Counted from the first letter of the stretch, positions 14,040 to 23,948 are shown. The stretch is DNA of 64,000 nt from Pontibacter aydingkolensis (GCF_019443125.1 NZ_JAHYXK010000001.1:62001-126000); one strand, 5' to 3'. Made by a program: numbers and translations. Notes: generated by a model not told the origin, from the sequence alone.

Positions 14040-16526
14040 CTACTCATTCGCAACTTTCTCCTCAGTTACCACCAGTTTCAACGGGTGCTTTACTTTTTCT
14101 TTCAGCAGCGAAATTTTCACCACCTCGTCCACACGGTCTACATAGTGTATGTGCAGGCCTTTGATATATTGGTCCGGAATCTCGGTAATGTCTTTTTTAT
14201 TTTTCTGGCTAAGTATAATGTCGGTGATGCCGGCACGCTTGGCAGCCAGGATCTTTTCTTTAATACCACCTACAGGCAACACCTTACCACGCAGCGTAAT
14301 TTCACCGGTCATAGCCAAACGCGCCTTTACTTTGCGTTGCGTAAACACAGAGGCAATAGAGGTAAAGATGGCAATACCAGCCGATGGGCCGTCTTTTGGC
14401 ACAGCTCCCTCAGGGAAGTGAATGTGCAGGTCGTACTGGTCGAACAGGCGGTAATCGATGTTAAGCAGCTCTGCGTGTGCTTTTAAGTAGGATATGGCTG
14501 TCATAGCAGACTCCTTCATCACATCTCCTAACTGCCCAGATAATGTAAGTTTGCCCTTGCCCTTGCTAAGTATGGATTCGATGAAAAGTATATCGCCGCC
14601 TACCGATGTCCAGGCCAAACCGGTAACTACACCAGCAGTATCAATATCCTGGTAAATTTCTTTGTCGAATATCTCTGGACCGAGACGCTTGGCTACATCT
14701 TCCGGCTTAATGGATTTTGCATACTCCTCCTCCATGGCCTTTAGCTTTGCCGTGTGGCGTACCAGCTGGCCAATTTTACGCTCCAGGTTACGCACCCCAG
14801 ACTCACGGGTGTAATCCTCGATTATTTTTTGGATAGTAGCCTTTGATACTTTTGCATCTGCTTCTGTAAGGCCGTGCTCTGCGATCTGCTTTGGTAGCAG
14901 GTGGCGCTTGGCAATCTCGGTCTTCTCTTCCATCGTATAACCCGTCAGCTCAATGATCTCCATTCGGTCGCGCAGGGCTGGCTGTATGGTATCAAGGGAA
15001 TTGGCGGTGGCAATAAACAACACTTTAGAGAGGTCATACTCCACATCCAGGTAGTTGTCCATAAAGGTGCTGTTCTGTTCCGGGTCCAGTACTTCCAGTA
15101 AGGCAGAAGACGGGTCGCCACGAAAATCTGAGGCAATCTTATCTACCTCGTCCAGTATGATCACCGGGTTAGAGGAGCCTACTTTTTTAATCTGGTTGAT
15201 GATTTTGCCTGGCATGGCACCCACGTAGGTACGGCGGTGACCACGAATCTCGGCCTCGTCGCGCACACCACCCAATGACATCCTGACATACTTACGCCCT
15301 AGCGACTCTGCTATAGACCTGCCCAGGGAAGTTTTACCAACACCCGGAGGTCCGTACAAGCAAAGTATAGGCGCCTTCATGTCGTTCTTCAGCTTAAGCA
15401 CAGCCAGGTACTCCAGAATACGCTCCTTTACTTTCTCCAAGCCATAATGGTCTGCATCGAGTATCTTTTTAGTGCGCTTCAGGTTAAAGTTGTCTTTGGT
15501 GTACTCGTTCCAGGGAAGGTCCAGCAAAAACTCCAGGTAGTTTACTGCCACCGGGTATTCTGCTGCCTGCGAGTTTAAGCGGGCAAGCTTATCTATTTCT
15601 TTTTTAAAGTGTTGCGCCACAGGCTCAGGCCATTTCTTTTTGGCGGCACGTTCTCTGAAACGCTCAATTTCCTGATCCGGTCCCTCCTGGCCAAGTTCGT
15701 CCTGAAGTACTTTAATCTGCTGGCGTAAAAAGTAATCGCGCTGTTGCTGATCCAGGTCGGTGTGCACTTTGGTATGGATTTCCTGCTTTAGCTCCAGCAA
15801 CTGTATTTCACGCAGCATCATCTCCAGCAGTTGTGTGCCGCGCTCTACGCCGTCGTTCACTTCAAGCAAAGCCTGCTTCTGGGCTACATCCACGTTCAGG
15901 TTACTAGACAGGAAATGCGTTAAAAAGCCAGGATTGTCTATGTTATCCAAGGCCACCTGTGCCTCCTGCGGAATCTCAGGGTTTAGCTTAAGCATTTTGG
16001 CGGCAGCATCTTTCAGCGATTGCACCAGCGCTTTTACCTTCTTGTTTTTCTTATCGAGCGGCGTTTCGGTGCAAGCTGTAACCTTGGCTGTAAGAAAAGG
16101 ATCCTCTGAAGTTACTTCTTCAATCTTAAAGCGGCTGTGGCCCTGAATGATGATGGTTGTGTTACCATCCGGTAATACTAACATCTTCAATATCTTGGCC
16201 ATGGTACCAACCTCAAACAGGTCTTCGGCGGTTGGGTCGTCGCTGTTGGAGTTCTTCTGGGCAACAACGCCAATTATTTTATCACCTTTATGTGCTCTGC
16301 GCACAAGTTTAACCGATTTTTTGCGGCTAACGGTAATGGGCAGCACCACCCCCGGAAACAATACAGTATTACGAACCGCCAGTATTGGAAGCTCATCAGG
16401 GAGGGTATCGGTAGGAATATCATCTTCGGCCTCTGCAGTAATGATCGGGATCAATTCCACTTCGTCGTCGTCGGATATATTACTTAGTAAAAGATTCTGT
16501 AAGAAGTTATTTAACGTATAGTTCAT
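14040..16526 (-). CDS. lon: ATP-dependent protease Lon
   Basis: Cytoplasmic AAA+ serine protease of 828 residues that degrades misfolded and regulatory proteins. Domains in order: an N-terminal substrate-binding LON domain (about 45-250, starting LPILAVRNTVLFPGVVLPIT), coiled-coil region, AAA+ module with Walker A GPPGVGKT and Walker B VIILDEVDK, and the C-terminal protease domain with catalytic Ser in PKDGPSAGIA and Lys in GGIKEKILAAKRAG. All catalytic residues are present. The N-terminus has an acidic stretch (SDDDEVE). It is transcribed divergently from the PorE-like gene across a 225-bp gap. Confidence 0.97.
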   Translation of the reverse strand: MNYTLNNFLQNLLLSNISDDDEVELIPIITAEAEDDIPTDTLPDELPILAVRNTVLFPGVVLPITVSRKKSVKLVRRAHKGDKIIGVVAQKNSNSDDPTAEDLFEVGTMAKILKMLVLPDGNTTIIIQGHSRFKIEEVTSEDPFLTAKVTACTETPLDKKNKKVKALVQSLKDAAAKMLKLNPEIPQEAQVALDNIDNPGFLTHFLSSNLNVDVAQKQALLEVNDGVERGTQLLEMMLREIQLLELKQEIHTKVHTDLDQQQRDYFLRQQIKVLQDELGQEGPDQEIERFRERAAKKKWPEPVAQHFKKEIDKLARLNSQAAEYPVAVNYLEFLLDLPWNEYTKDNFNLKRTKKILDADHYGLEKVKERILEYLAVLKLKNDMKAPILCLYGPPGVGKTSLGRSIAESLGRKYVRMSLGGVRDEAEIRGHRRTYVGAMPGKIINQIKKVGSSNPVIILDEVDKIASDFRGDPSSALLEVLDPEQNSTFMDNYLDVEYDLSKVLFIATANSLDTIQPALRDRMEIIELTGYTMEEKTEIAKRHLLPKQIAEHGLTEADAKVSKATIQKIIEDYTRESGVRNLERKIGQLVRHTAKLKAMEEEYAKSIKPEDVAKRLGPEIFDKEIYQDIDTAGVVTGLAWTSVGGDILFIESILSKGKGKLTLSGQLGDVMKESAMTAISYLKAHAELLNIDYRLFDQYDLHIHFPEGAVPKDGPSAGIAIFTSIASVFTQRKVKARLAMTGEITLRGKVLPVGGIKEKILAAKRAGITDIILSQKNKKDITEIPDQYIKGLHIHYVDRVDEVVKISLLKEKVKHPLKLVVTEEKVANE

Positions 16527-16720
16527 ATAGAGTTCAATGCCATAATGACAGAAATAAAGCCTCCAAAGCTTAATTTCTGGGTTTTTATATACTTGTCAAG
16601 ACCTGTGCCATAGTACTGCACTATGCTTATTTGTCTTATCCTATTGCGTGCGCAGTGCGAAATTACAGCTAATATGCTTCTGTAAACAGTAATCATCACA
16701 AAAGTATAATTCAAAAATGA

Positions 16721-16728
16721 TATCTTTG
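16721..16728 (+). promoter_or_regulatory. Bacteroidota -7 box for the PorE-like gene
   Basis: TATCTTTG matches the Bacteroidota -7 consensus TAnnTTTG and lies 24 nt before the ATG at 16752. I see no clear TTTG at -33. Confidence 0.5.
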
Positions 16729-16751
16729 AGCACGAGGATAAATCTACTTTA

Positions 16752-18734
16752 ATGCGGCTAAAATCCCTGCTTATATTATTAATTACAACACTGTTGTTGG
16801 CACCCCTGCTAAGCCATGGGCAGTTACAGCACATCCCGCTGGATAGCACAAGCGGGCTTAAGATCAGTAAACAGGCTCCTAACCCGGAAGTTCATCTCAA
16901 CTTCCCTAATATAAACAAAATAGCTTATTACCGCGACCAGAAAAAGCTTTCTGCCATTCAAAAACTAGAAAAAAGAAAGCAGTATGACCGCGTGTTGCCT
17001 TTACTGGAGAGCTATGTTACAAGTTTCGGTATTCAGAACTTTTACAAAGATACTTACCTGCTGTGGCGACTGGGGCAGCTTTTTGAACGCACAGGCAGAA
17101 AAGACGAGGCAAAAGAGCTTTACCGCCTGGTACTGAAGCACCACAGAACCGATGCCCGAGGCGTTTACTCTTACTACGACTCGCTGGAACAGAACACAAA
17201 GAACTACTACGTGCCGCTGGATTATTACTACGAACTGGTAGAGTATCGAAAGTCCATTGCCACCTTTAAGCCGCCTAAAGGAGTTTACCTGAACATGGGT
17301 AATTCCATCAACTCAACTTATGAGGACTATGGCCCGGCCATTAACAGCGAGAACGAGGTATTTATATTTACATCCAAGCGTAACCTGCAGGGCCTGAATG
17401 GACGCGCCAACGAAGATCTATACTTTTCGAAGTATAACGACGGCTATTGGGAAGACGCACAATCGTTTGGCAAACCTATAAACAGCATTTACAACGAAGG
17501 TTCTGCCTGCCTTAGCCGCGATGGTAAGACCTTATACTTTGCCCGCTGCGAATCGCCGGATGGTTATGGCAACTGCGACATTTACATAGCCAGAATGGGG
17601 GAAGACGGAAAGTGGGGCAACATAACAAACCTAGGCCCTAACGTAAACTCAAGCGCTTGGGACTCTCAGCCTACCCTCTCCAGAAACGAAGACACGTTAT
17701 ACTTTGCTTCTGACCGTTTAGGAGGCTTCGGACTATCTGACCTATACTTTACCTACAAAACCAAAAACGGCTGGGCTCCGGCACAAAACTTAGGCCCTAC
17801 CATTAACACCCGCGAAAGCGAAGTGAGTCCCTTCTTCCACCCTAAGTACCAGGTACTATACTTTAGCTCGAGAGGGCAATTGTATAACTTCGGCGATTTC
17901 GACATTTACAAAACTTACAAAGTACAAGGGCACTGGCAGGAGCCGCGTAACATAGGACCACTGGTAAATGGCCGCGGCAGTGAATATTATTTTACCATTG
18001 ACGCCGACTCCAGGAACCTGTACTATGCCCGCTCCGAAGCAGACGACCTACAAAACCTGGACCTGTTCTCCTTCCCGCTGCCAATGGAGGCGCACCCGCT
18101 GGCCGTTACCAAAGTACAAGGTATCTTAACAGACTCGTTAACCAATAAACCACTATCTGGCATCGTTTCTATCATAGACCTGGACAATGGCATCGAGGTA
18201 TCCTCCAAATACCTGCGGCCAGACGGTTCTTTTGAGTTTGACCTGATAGATAACTCACGGTATATGCTGATGATACAAGGACCTGATTTTTTTACCATTG
18301 AGCGGGAAATTGCCTTGCAGCAGGATACATCTTTTCAGCTGATGACCACCCTAATCGATTACAGTATACCGATGGTATTTGAGAACATAGAGTTTGACCC
18401 GAATATGTCGGAGATAAAAGAGAACATGAAACCTATCCTGGATGATGTAGCCCTTTTCCTAATAGACCATCCAACCTTCAGGCTCGAAATTGCAGGCCAC
18501 ACCGACGGAGCCGGCGATAAGGATTTTAACCTGGTATTGTCGCAAAACCGTGCTGATGCCATCAGGCAGTACATTGAGAGCCGCGTAAACATGGTGCAGG
18601 GCCGGATTGATGCCATAGGGTACGGTAGCACAAAGCCGATTAAAGAAGAAAAGACCGCCGAAGACCGTAAAATTAACCGCCGTGTAGAGTTCAGGTTGAT
18701 AAAGCCTGAGAAGCCGGAACGCGGTTTTAAATAA
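16752..18734 (+). CDS. OmpA-family protein with beta-propeller, PorE-like
   Basis: A 660-residue exported protein. Order of parts: signal peptide (to about residue 24), a TPR-like helical region (about 55-150, with YLLWRLGQLFERTGRKDEAK), PD40/WD40-like propeller repeats (about 185-440, with YFSKYNDGYWEDAQSFGKPI and SQPTLSRNEDTLYFASDRLG), a carboxypeptidase-regulatory-like beta domain (about 445-530, VQGILTDSLTNKPLSGIVSI), and a C-terminal OmpA peptidoglycan-binding domain (about 545-650, IAGHTDGAGDKDFNLVLSQN). This TPR-propeller-CRD-OmpA order is that of the T9SS component PorE, but paralogues with other roles exist. It probably tethers an outer-membrane complex to peptidoglycan. Confidence 0.85.
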   Translation: MRLKSLLILLITTLLLAPLLSHGQLQHIPLDSTSGLKISKQAPNPEVHLNFPNINKIAYYRDQKKLSAIQKLEKRKQYDRVLPLLESYVTSFGIQNFYKDTYLLWRLGQLFERTGRKDEAKELYRLVLKHHRTDARGVYSYYDSLEQNTKNYYVPLDYYYELVEYRKSIATFKPPKGVYLNMGNSINSTYEDYGPAINSENEVFIFTSKRNLQGLNGRANEDLYFSKYNDGYWEDAQSFGKPINSIYNEGSACLSRDGKTLYFARCESPDGYGNCDIYIARMGEDGKWGNITNLGPNVNSSAWDSQPTLSRNEDTLYFASDRLGGFGLSDLYFTYKTKNGWAPAQNLGPTINTRESEVSPFFHPKYQVLYFSSRGQLYNFGDFDIYKTYKVQGHWQEPRNIGPLVNGRGSEYYFTIDADSRNLYYARSEADDLQNLDLFSFPLPMEAHPLAVTKVQGILTDSLTNKPLSGIVSIIDLDNGIEVSSKYLRPDGSFEFDLIDNSRYMLMIQGPDFFTIEREIALQQDTSFQLMTTLIDYSIPMVFENIEFDPNMSEIKENMKPILDDVALFLIDHPTFRLEIAGHTDGAGDKDFNLVLSQNRADAIRQYIESRVNMVQGRIDAIGYGSTKPIKEEKTAEDRKINRRVEFRLIKPEKPERGFK

Positions 18735-18739
18735 ACAGC

Positions 18740-19474
18740 ATGCCTTTTACTGCCGCGCATCCTGCCATCATACTTCCGTTAAAGTATAAATTCAGCCGCC
18801 TGTTCTCTACTACCGGGCTGGTAATTGGAAGTATAGCCCCTGATTTTGCGTATTTTCTTAGTCCACTTTTAACCACCAAAGTAAGCCATACTTTAAAAGG
18901 AGTTCTGTTATTTAATCTGCCGGTTACAATTATACTTGCCATACTTTTCCATGGGATTGTGCGTGAGCAGATCATCCGGTTTTTACCACCATTTTTAGAA
19001 CGCAGAGCTTCTGTGGCTGCACATGCAATGTGGTTTACCTACCTGCGAAACAACTGGCATATCTTTCTTTTTTCCGCTCTTATCGGCATACTCTCACATT
19101 TGTTTTGGGACAGCTTTACCCATTACGCAGGCTTTTTTGTGCGCAACTTTGCCATACTTCGTAGACCAATAGATTTTTTCGGGTACGCACTGCCGCTTTG
19201 CCGATGGCTACAGCACTTTAGTACAATAGCAGGACTTATAGCCATTAGTCTCTTTGTAGCGAAGCTTCCGGTTTATACTTCTGTTCGCGGAAGAAAGTAT
19301 GGCTGGGTATACTTTTGGCTGGCTGTTGTTGGGGCTGGGTTTGTGTTGCTACTGGTTACAAGACCCGAAGTGCGTAGTATAAACCAGATTGAAGTATGGG
19401 TGGTGCGATTTTTAAGCGGCTGTCTGCTGGCGGTTATTGTGCTAACGGCTTTTTTTAAACTGAGACAGAGGTAA
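18740..19474 (+). CDS. DUF4184 family membrane protein
   Basis: A 244-residue membrane protein with about six hydrophobic segments. The N-terminus MPFTAAHPAIILPLKY and GSIAPDFAYF, with its conserved His and Asp residues, mark the DUF4184 family. The later GILSHLFWDSFTH resembles the His/Asp pattern of the membrane-bound metal-dependent hydrolase superfamily. The biochemical role is unknown. It starts 5 nt after the PorE-like stop, so they are probably one transcript. The C-terminus ends in a basic tail LRQR. Confidence 0.85.
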   Translation: MPFTAAHPAIILPLKYKFSRLFSTTGLVIGSIAPDFAYFLSPLLTTKVSHTLKGVLLFNLPVTIILAILFHGIVREQIIRFLPPFLERRASVAAHAMWFTYLRNNWHIFLFSALIGILSHLFWDSFTHYAGFFVRNFAILRRPIDFFGYALPLCRWLQHFSTIAGLIAISLFVAKLPVYTSVRGRKYGWVYFWLAVVGAGFVLLLVTRPEVRSINQIEVWVVRFLSGCLLAVIVLTAFFKLRQR

Positions 19475-19507
19475 CTTAGAGTTAGAAAATAGGTTTACAG
19501 CTCAATA

Positions 19508-19765
19508 TCCAACCACCCTTAACCCCTCCTTGTCTAAGGCTGGAAACTATGCCATTTCCTTATTAAAAGCGTTAGTGCTGTAGCTTGTGCTTAACCTCCC
19601 TTCTACCAAGATCCTTACAGGATGACAAAAGAGAGGCCTAGGAACTGTTCTGTAGGGACAGGTCGCGACCTGTCCGCCATTGGCTTTAACAATGAAACTT
19701 ATACTTCAGAACCGGTAAAGGCAAGATTCCTCGCCTTAGACAAGGAGGGGTTAGGGGTGGTTGGG
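19508..19765. repeat. MITE-like element B
   Basis: The 344-bp gap 19475-19818 has no gene and is mostly this element. It has inverted ends of about 30 bp: TCCAACCACCCTTAACCCCT, continuing to CCTTGTCTAAGGC, at 19508; and GCCTTAGACAAGGAGGGGTT, continuing to TTGG, at the right end. The interior carries the GGACAGG palindrome at 19656. Its middle (about 19600-19740) matches, in inverse orientation, sequence at about 45040-45240. A short plus-strand ORF at 19622 is spurious. Confidence 0.75.
19656..19675. repeat. 20-bp perfect palindrome, copy 2
   Basis: GGACAGGTCGCGACCTGTCC, identical to the copies at 1552 and 33689. It lies near the centre of element B. Confidence 0.85.
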
Positions 19766-19818
19766 CTACTGGCGATTATAAAAAACGCAACAAGCCAGTT
19801 GTCTAAGTCAAACCTAAA

Positions 19819-20322
19819 CTAAAAGCTAAACCTCTTCTGTTCTTCGCCGCGTTGCAGCAGGGCGCTTTCTGTTTTGCCTTTGTAGTTCAGGTTTACGACG
19901 TTCATCTGGTCGCTGAAGAGCTCGGTGAGCACGGCATTTTTAACGTACAGCTGCGCCAGCTTTGCATTCTTAACAGGCACTTCTACGTACATCCACACGG
20001 CGTCGGTTTCTGCTTCCGAGCCAAGCAAAGTATAGGTTAGTGGCTTACCTTTCGTTAATTCGAAGCTCAGTCTGGTTTGCAGGTAAGCATAGATCTGTTT
20101 TTGCTGCTCCGCTGATTTGCTATTGTAGGTAATTTTAGATTTAGAAAACTTAGACACAGCATCCTCCAGGTCATCAGTAAACACCTTAAGCGAGACCTCC
20201 AGGGCCTGAGTGCGTGGGTTATACTTTATATCCGTGATGCTGGTATGGAAATCGTGAGCCAGGGCAGGTAAAAAGGATGTTGCCACCAAGGCAAGCATCA
20301 AAAACAGGAATTTATACTTCAT
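19819..20322 (-). CDS. DUF6702 family exported protein
   Basis: A 167-residue protein with a signal peptide (MKYKFLFLMLALVATSFLPA, cut after ALA at about residue 22). The mature start HDFHTSITDIKYN and the pattern EVSLKVFTDDLEDAVSKFSK match DUF6702, a Bacteroidota family of unknown function. It starts 2 nt after the LysM gene stop on the same strand, so the two are probably co-translated, and both are exported. No catalytic motif is visible. Confidence 0.8.
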   Translation of the reverse strand: MKYKFLFLMLALVATSFLPALAHDFHTSITDIKYNPRTQALEVSLKVFTDDLEDAVSKFSKSKITYNSKSAEQQKQIYAYLQTRLSFELTKGKPLTYTLLGSEAETDAVWMYVEVPVKNAKLAQLYVKNAVLTELFSDQMNVVNLNYKGKTESALLQRGEEQKRFSF

Positions 20323-20324
20323 AC

Positions 20325-21419
20325 TTATTTTCCGGATGGAGGCAGGTCAGATAGTACGCGTTTGGCCATAACCGGCATGTTATCGCTTACAATGCGCTGC
20401 ACGTCGTTCATATTAGACTGATACGCAATCTTAACCTTATTGCCTGATACCAGCTCTCCTTTGCTGTTGTAGATGGAATAATGAACCATGAAATCACGCT
20501 CATAGTTCAGGGCGGCACGGTCCAGGCAGTTTTCATAGTTTGTTTTTACCTCAAACTGATTAATGAAAACGTAATAATCTATGCCGTACTGGTTGTTAAA
20601 ATAGCTGAAAAAATTCGGGTCTTTTACGGCTACACCAAAGTGCTTGGAGGGGTCCTGGGCTACGGAAACAGGCTGTTCCTCCTTCTCAAGTCCTAACTTT
20701 TCTTTCTGCCGCTGCACCCAGTCCAGAGCTCCCCCGTTGTCATCCTTTACAACCGGCTGGCTATTATACTTTGATTGCTTATTGTCCTGGTAGCCGTAGC
20801 TTAGCGATTTGTACAAGCGGCTGAGTTCGCTCACGCTATCGCGGTACACGCCGCCCAGCAAATGGATAGTTTCGTATCCTTCCGGCGCTAACAAGGCATT
20901 TAGACGGCTACGGAAAACATGGCGTACGTTCTGCCGCGGTATCTTTGATTTATTGGCAATTTCATCGTCGGCATCTGAAAAGTATAAGTAGGGATCAAAA
21001 GGGATAATCATGACCCGGCTCTTGTCTTTATGCTCGGCAGTGCGTGGTGCAGCGGCAATAGCCGCAGATGTACTGGTAGCTGGTTTAGTAGTGGCAGGTG
21101 TGGCTTTAGCAGCCTTAGGAGCAGTTGTTTGTAGCTTTTGTTTAGCACCCAGAGCCATACTTTGGCGACTCAGGTACAACGTCTGCCCGATTTGTAGCGT
21201 GTTGTTGTTCCACTTCTGCAGCGAATCCAGGGGGATGTTAAAGCGGCGGGATAGGCTGTAGTACGTATCGCCTTGCTTAACCAGGTACACGCTATCGCCT
21301 TGTGCGGCAATAGCGTGCTGGTTTATACTTTGGGGCCAGGTTGCGGGGGCAGCCTCGGCGTTAATTAATGCAAATACTAAAAATAAGTTTGTTAGAGCAT
21401 ACGTCACAATGGCTTTCAT
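20325..21419 (-). CDS. LysM-domain exported protein
   Basis: A 364-residue protein: signal peptide (about 1-23), one LysM domain (about 48-85, VYLVKQGDTYYSLSRRFNIP with IGQTLYLS), an Ala/Thr-rich linker (about 90-125), and a C-terminal domain (about 130-360) with FDPYLYFSDADDEIANKSKI that I do not recognise. LysM suggests peptidoglycan attachment. It lies between rseP (14-nt gap upstream) and the DUF6702 gene, all on the minus strand and probably one operon with dxr. Its role in the envelope is inferred only. Confidence 0.82.
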   Translation of the reverse strand: MKAIVTYALTNLFLVFALINAEAAPATWPQSINQHAIAAQGDSVYLVKQGDTYYSLSRRFNIPLDSLQKWNNNTLQIGQTLYLSRQSMALGAKQKLQTTAPKAAKATPATTKPATSTSAAIAAAPRTAEHKDKSRVMIIPFDPYLYFSDADDEIANKSKIPRQNVRHVFRSRLNALLAPEGYETIHLLGGVYRDSVSELSRLYKSLSYGYQDNKQSKYNSQPVVKDDNGGALDWVQRQKEKLGLEKEEQPVSVAQDPSKHFGVAVKDPNFFSYFNNQYGIDYYVFINQFEVKTNYENCLDRAALNYERDFMVHYSIYNSKGELVSGNKVKIAYQSNMNDVQRIVSDNMPVMAKRVLSDLPPSGK

Positions 21420-21433
21420 AAGAGCGTCTTTGG

Positions 21434-22747
21434 TTAGAAGATTATCTTGAACACATCGTTAAATATAGCAAATGCCATTAAGCCTAACAATAAAACCATA
21501 CCCACTTTTTGGGCATTTTCCAAAAAATTATCCGACGGTTTACGGCCGCTTATCATCTCGTAGGTTAAGAAAACCACATGGCCGCCATCCAGCGCCGGAA
21601 TAGGCAGGAAGTTCATAAAGGCCAGCACCATAGATAACATGGCCGTAATACTCCAGAACTTGTACCAGCTAAATGTGTCGCCGAAGATCTGGGCAATGCC
21701 GATAGGGCCGCTCAGTGATTTAGAAGCCGATACCTCACCTCTGAATATCTTTCCAAAGCCCTTCAGGTTAGCTGTAATTACACCAAATGCCTGGTTTGTA
21801 CCCAACGGAATAGACTCGCTTAAACTAAAATCGCGGGTGGCTGTCTGTAACAAGGGCTCAGCACGGAATCCAATCGTTCCGTCCTCATCTACATTAACCT
21901 TTAGTTTTACCAGCTTTTCGTTGCGCTCTACAGTCATGGAAACGGCCTTACCGGCGTTGTCTTTCAGTGCTTCCTGAAACTCATGGAAGAACTTCACACT
22001 CTCACTGTTAATCATCGTGATAAAGTCGCCGGCTTCCAGACCTGCTTTGGCAGCTGGACTACCTTTTACCACCTGACCTACTTTAAAGGGCGTGCGCGGC
22101 TCTACAAAAAAGACCGAGCTTTTATCGTCAGCCAACTTATCCATCAGGTCTACCGGTACTTTTAAGTCTACCAACTGGCCGTTGCGCTCTACGGTATAGT
22201 ATGAGTTTCTGCCAAGCAAAGCTTCCATAGAACGGATATCTTCGAAGCGCTCCAGTTCTTTGCCATTTACGGCCACTACCTTATCGCCTGTCTGAAAACC
22301 AATATCCTGGCCTATTTCATTAGGCACAATTCCATACTTAACTTCAGAAATAGGCGTATACTGCTCGCCGTAGTTATAGGTAAGCGCAATGTAGATCACA
22401 ATACCTGTGATCACGTTTACAATTATACCGCCCATCATCACGATCAGACGCTGCCAGGCTGGCTTGGCACGAAACTCCCATGGCTTTGGCTCCTCTTTCA
22501 GGGCTTCCGTATCCATCGACTCATCCACCATACCCGAGATCTTCACAAATCCGCCCAGCGGGATCATACCCAGCATGTATTCTGTTTCTCCGATCTTTTT
22601 ACTAAATATCTTCGGTGGGAAACCTATGGCATACTTTTCTACGCGCATTCCAAACCACTTTGCCGTAAGCATGTGGCCCAGCTCATGCAATCCTACCAAA
22701 ATTGTCAGGCCCAGAATGAGCTGACCAACCATTATTAAAATATCCAT
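21434..22747 (-). CDS. rseP: RIP zinc metalloprotease RseP
   Basis: Site-2 intramembrane protease that cuts anti-sigma factors and signal-peptide remnants within the inner membrane. From the ATG at 22747 (437 residues; a TTG one codon earlier is less likely) the zinc motif HELGH lies at about 21-25 in the first helix. Two PDZ-like regions follow (with VVKGSPAAKAGLEAGDFITM), and the second metal/active-site motif LDGGH is near residue 386. Both catalytic motifs are intact. It sits directly after dxr on the same strand, a common pairing. Confidence 0.95.
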   Translation of the reverse strand: MDILIMVGQLILGLTILVGLHELGHMLTAKWFGMRVEKYAIGFPPKIFSKKIGETEYMLGMIPLGGFVKISGMVDESMDTEALKEEPKPWEFRAKPAWQRLIVMMGGIIVNVITGIVIYIALTYNYGEQYTPISEVKYGIVPNEIGQDIGFQTGDKVVAVNGKELERFEDIRSMEALLGRNSYYTVERNGQLVDLKVPVDLMDKLADDKSSVFFVEPRTPFKVGQVVKGSPAAKAGLEAGDFITMINSESVKFFHEFQEALKDNAGKAVSMTVERNEKLVKLKVNVDEDGTIGFRAEPLLQTATRDFSLSESIPLGTNQAFGVITANLKGFGKIFRGEVSASKSLSGPIGIAQIFGDTFSWYKFWSITAMLSMVLAFMNFLPIPALDGGHVVFLTYEMISGRKPSDNFLENAQKVGMVLLLGLMAFAIFNDVFKIIF

Positions 22748-22795
22748 CAATAAAACTTATTCTTGTTGTATTCTGCGCCCGTAAGGCAACAGGTT

Positions 22796-23947
22796 TTAGT
22801 TATTTATGAGTTGTATTGCCTTTTCCCGGGCCTCTCTGTCTGTAGTAACATAGTCTTCGAAAGAAGGATTCGCAATATACGCAACTTTTGCCATACAGCT
22901 TTCAATGATATCCGACATCTGAAGGAAACCTACTTCGTCGCGCAGGAATGCACTTACGGCTATTTCGTTGGCTGCGTTCAGTATACAAGGCATATTTCCT
23001 CCCTGCTCCATAGCCTTAAAAGCGAGTGCCAGGTTCCGGAAAGTTTCCAGGTCAGGCTGCTCGAAGGTAAGCTGCGGGTAATCCATAAAGTTAAAGCGCG
23101 GGAAATCTGACTTTAGCCTGTTCGGGTAGCCTAGTGCGTATTGTATAGGCAGTTTCATATCTGGCAAACCCAGTTGTGCTTTTATAGAGCCATCCTCAAA
23201 CTGTACCAGCGAATGTATGATAGACTGTGGATGCACCACTACTTCTATCTGCTCGTTCTTTAGTCCGAAAAGCCATTTTGCCTCTATTACCTCCAGCCCT
23301 TTGTTCATCAGCGAAGCCGAGTCGATAGTGATCTTTGCTCCCATGTCCCAGTTGGGGTGTTTGAGGGCCTGTGCTTTGGTTACCGTGGCAAGATCTGCTG
23401 CGGTGCGCCCTCTAAATGGCCCACCAGAAGCTGTAAGTATGATTTTCTCGATCGGGTTATGAAATTCGCCTGAAAGACATTGAAAAATGGCGCTGTGCTC
23501 GGAATCTACAGGATAAATGTTTACGCCATGCGCTTTAGCGAGATCTGTGATCAATTGCCCGGCTACTACCAGCGTCTCTTTGTTGGCTAAGGCAATGTGC
23601 TTACCTGCTTTAATAGCGCGAATAGTAGGCTGCAAACCAGCATAGCCCACCATTGCCGTAAGCACCATATCCACAGTACCCATCTCCACAACAGCGCAAA
23701 GTGCATTGGCGCCGGCGTATACTTTTATATCAGTGTGCTGCAGAGCATCCTGCACCTTGTCGTACAGGTTCTCGTTGGCTATAACGATGGTGTTGGGGTT
23801 AAATTCCAGAGCTTGCTGTATCAGCAGGTCTGCGTTGCTGTGGGCAGTAAGCACCTCCAGTTCAAAGCTATCAGGGTTTGCCTTAATAACGTCCAGGGCC
23901 TGTGTACCGATAGAACCGGTAGAGCCCAGTATGGCAATTCTTTTCAT
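22796..23947 (-). CDS. dxr: 1-deoxy-D-xylulose-5-phosphate reductoisomerase
   Basis: Second enzyme of the MEP isoprenoid pathway, making MEP from DXP with NADPH. The 383 residues show the NADPH-binding GSTGSIGTQALDV (8-20), the active-site segments PVDSEHSAIFQCL and TASGGPFRG, and IDSASLMNKGLEVIEA, which includes the metal and substrate ligands. Length is normal. The start ATG at 23947 is immediately next to the left inverted repeat of the four-helix-bundle cassette, so its promoter region may have been displaced by that insertion. Confidence 0.97.
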   Translation of the reverse strand: MKRIAILGSTGSIGTQALDVIKANPDSFELEVLTAHSNADLLIQQALEFNPNTIVIANENLYDKVQDALQHTDIKVYAGANALCAVVEMGTVDMVLTAMVGYAGLQPTIRAIKAGKHIALANKETLVVAGQLITDLAKAHGVNIYPVDSEHSAIFQCLSGEFHNPIEKIILTASGGPFRGRTAADLATVTKAQALKHPNWDMGAKITIDSASLMNKGLEVIEAKWLFGLKNEQIEVVVHPQSIIHSLVQFEDGSIKAQLGLPDMKLPIQYALGYPNRLKSDFPRFNFMDYPQLTFEQPDLETFRNLALAFKAMEQGGNMPCILNAANEIAVSAFLRDEVGFLQMSDIIESCMAKVAYIANPSFEDYVTTDREAREKAIQLINN

Positions 23948-23948
23948 T

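Noticed and set aside
16523-16849. 108-residue minus-strand ORF overlapping the divergent promoter region
   Set aside because: It covers the lon promoter region and is antisense to the PorE-like signal peptide; no family features.
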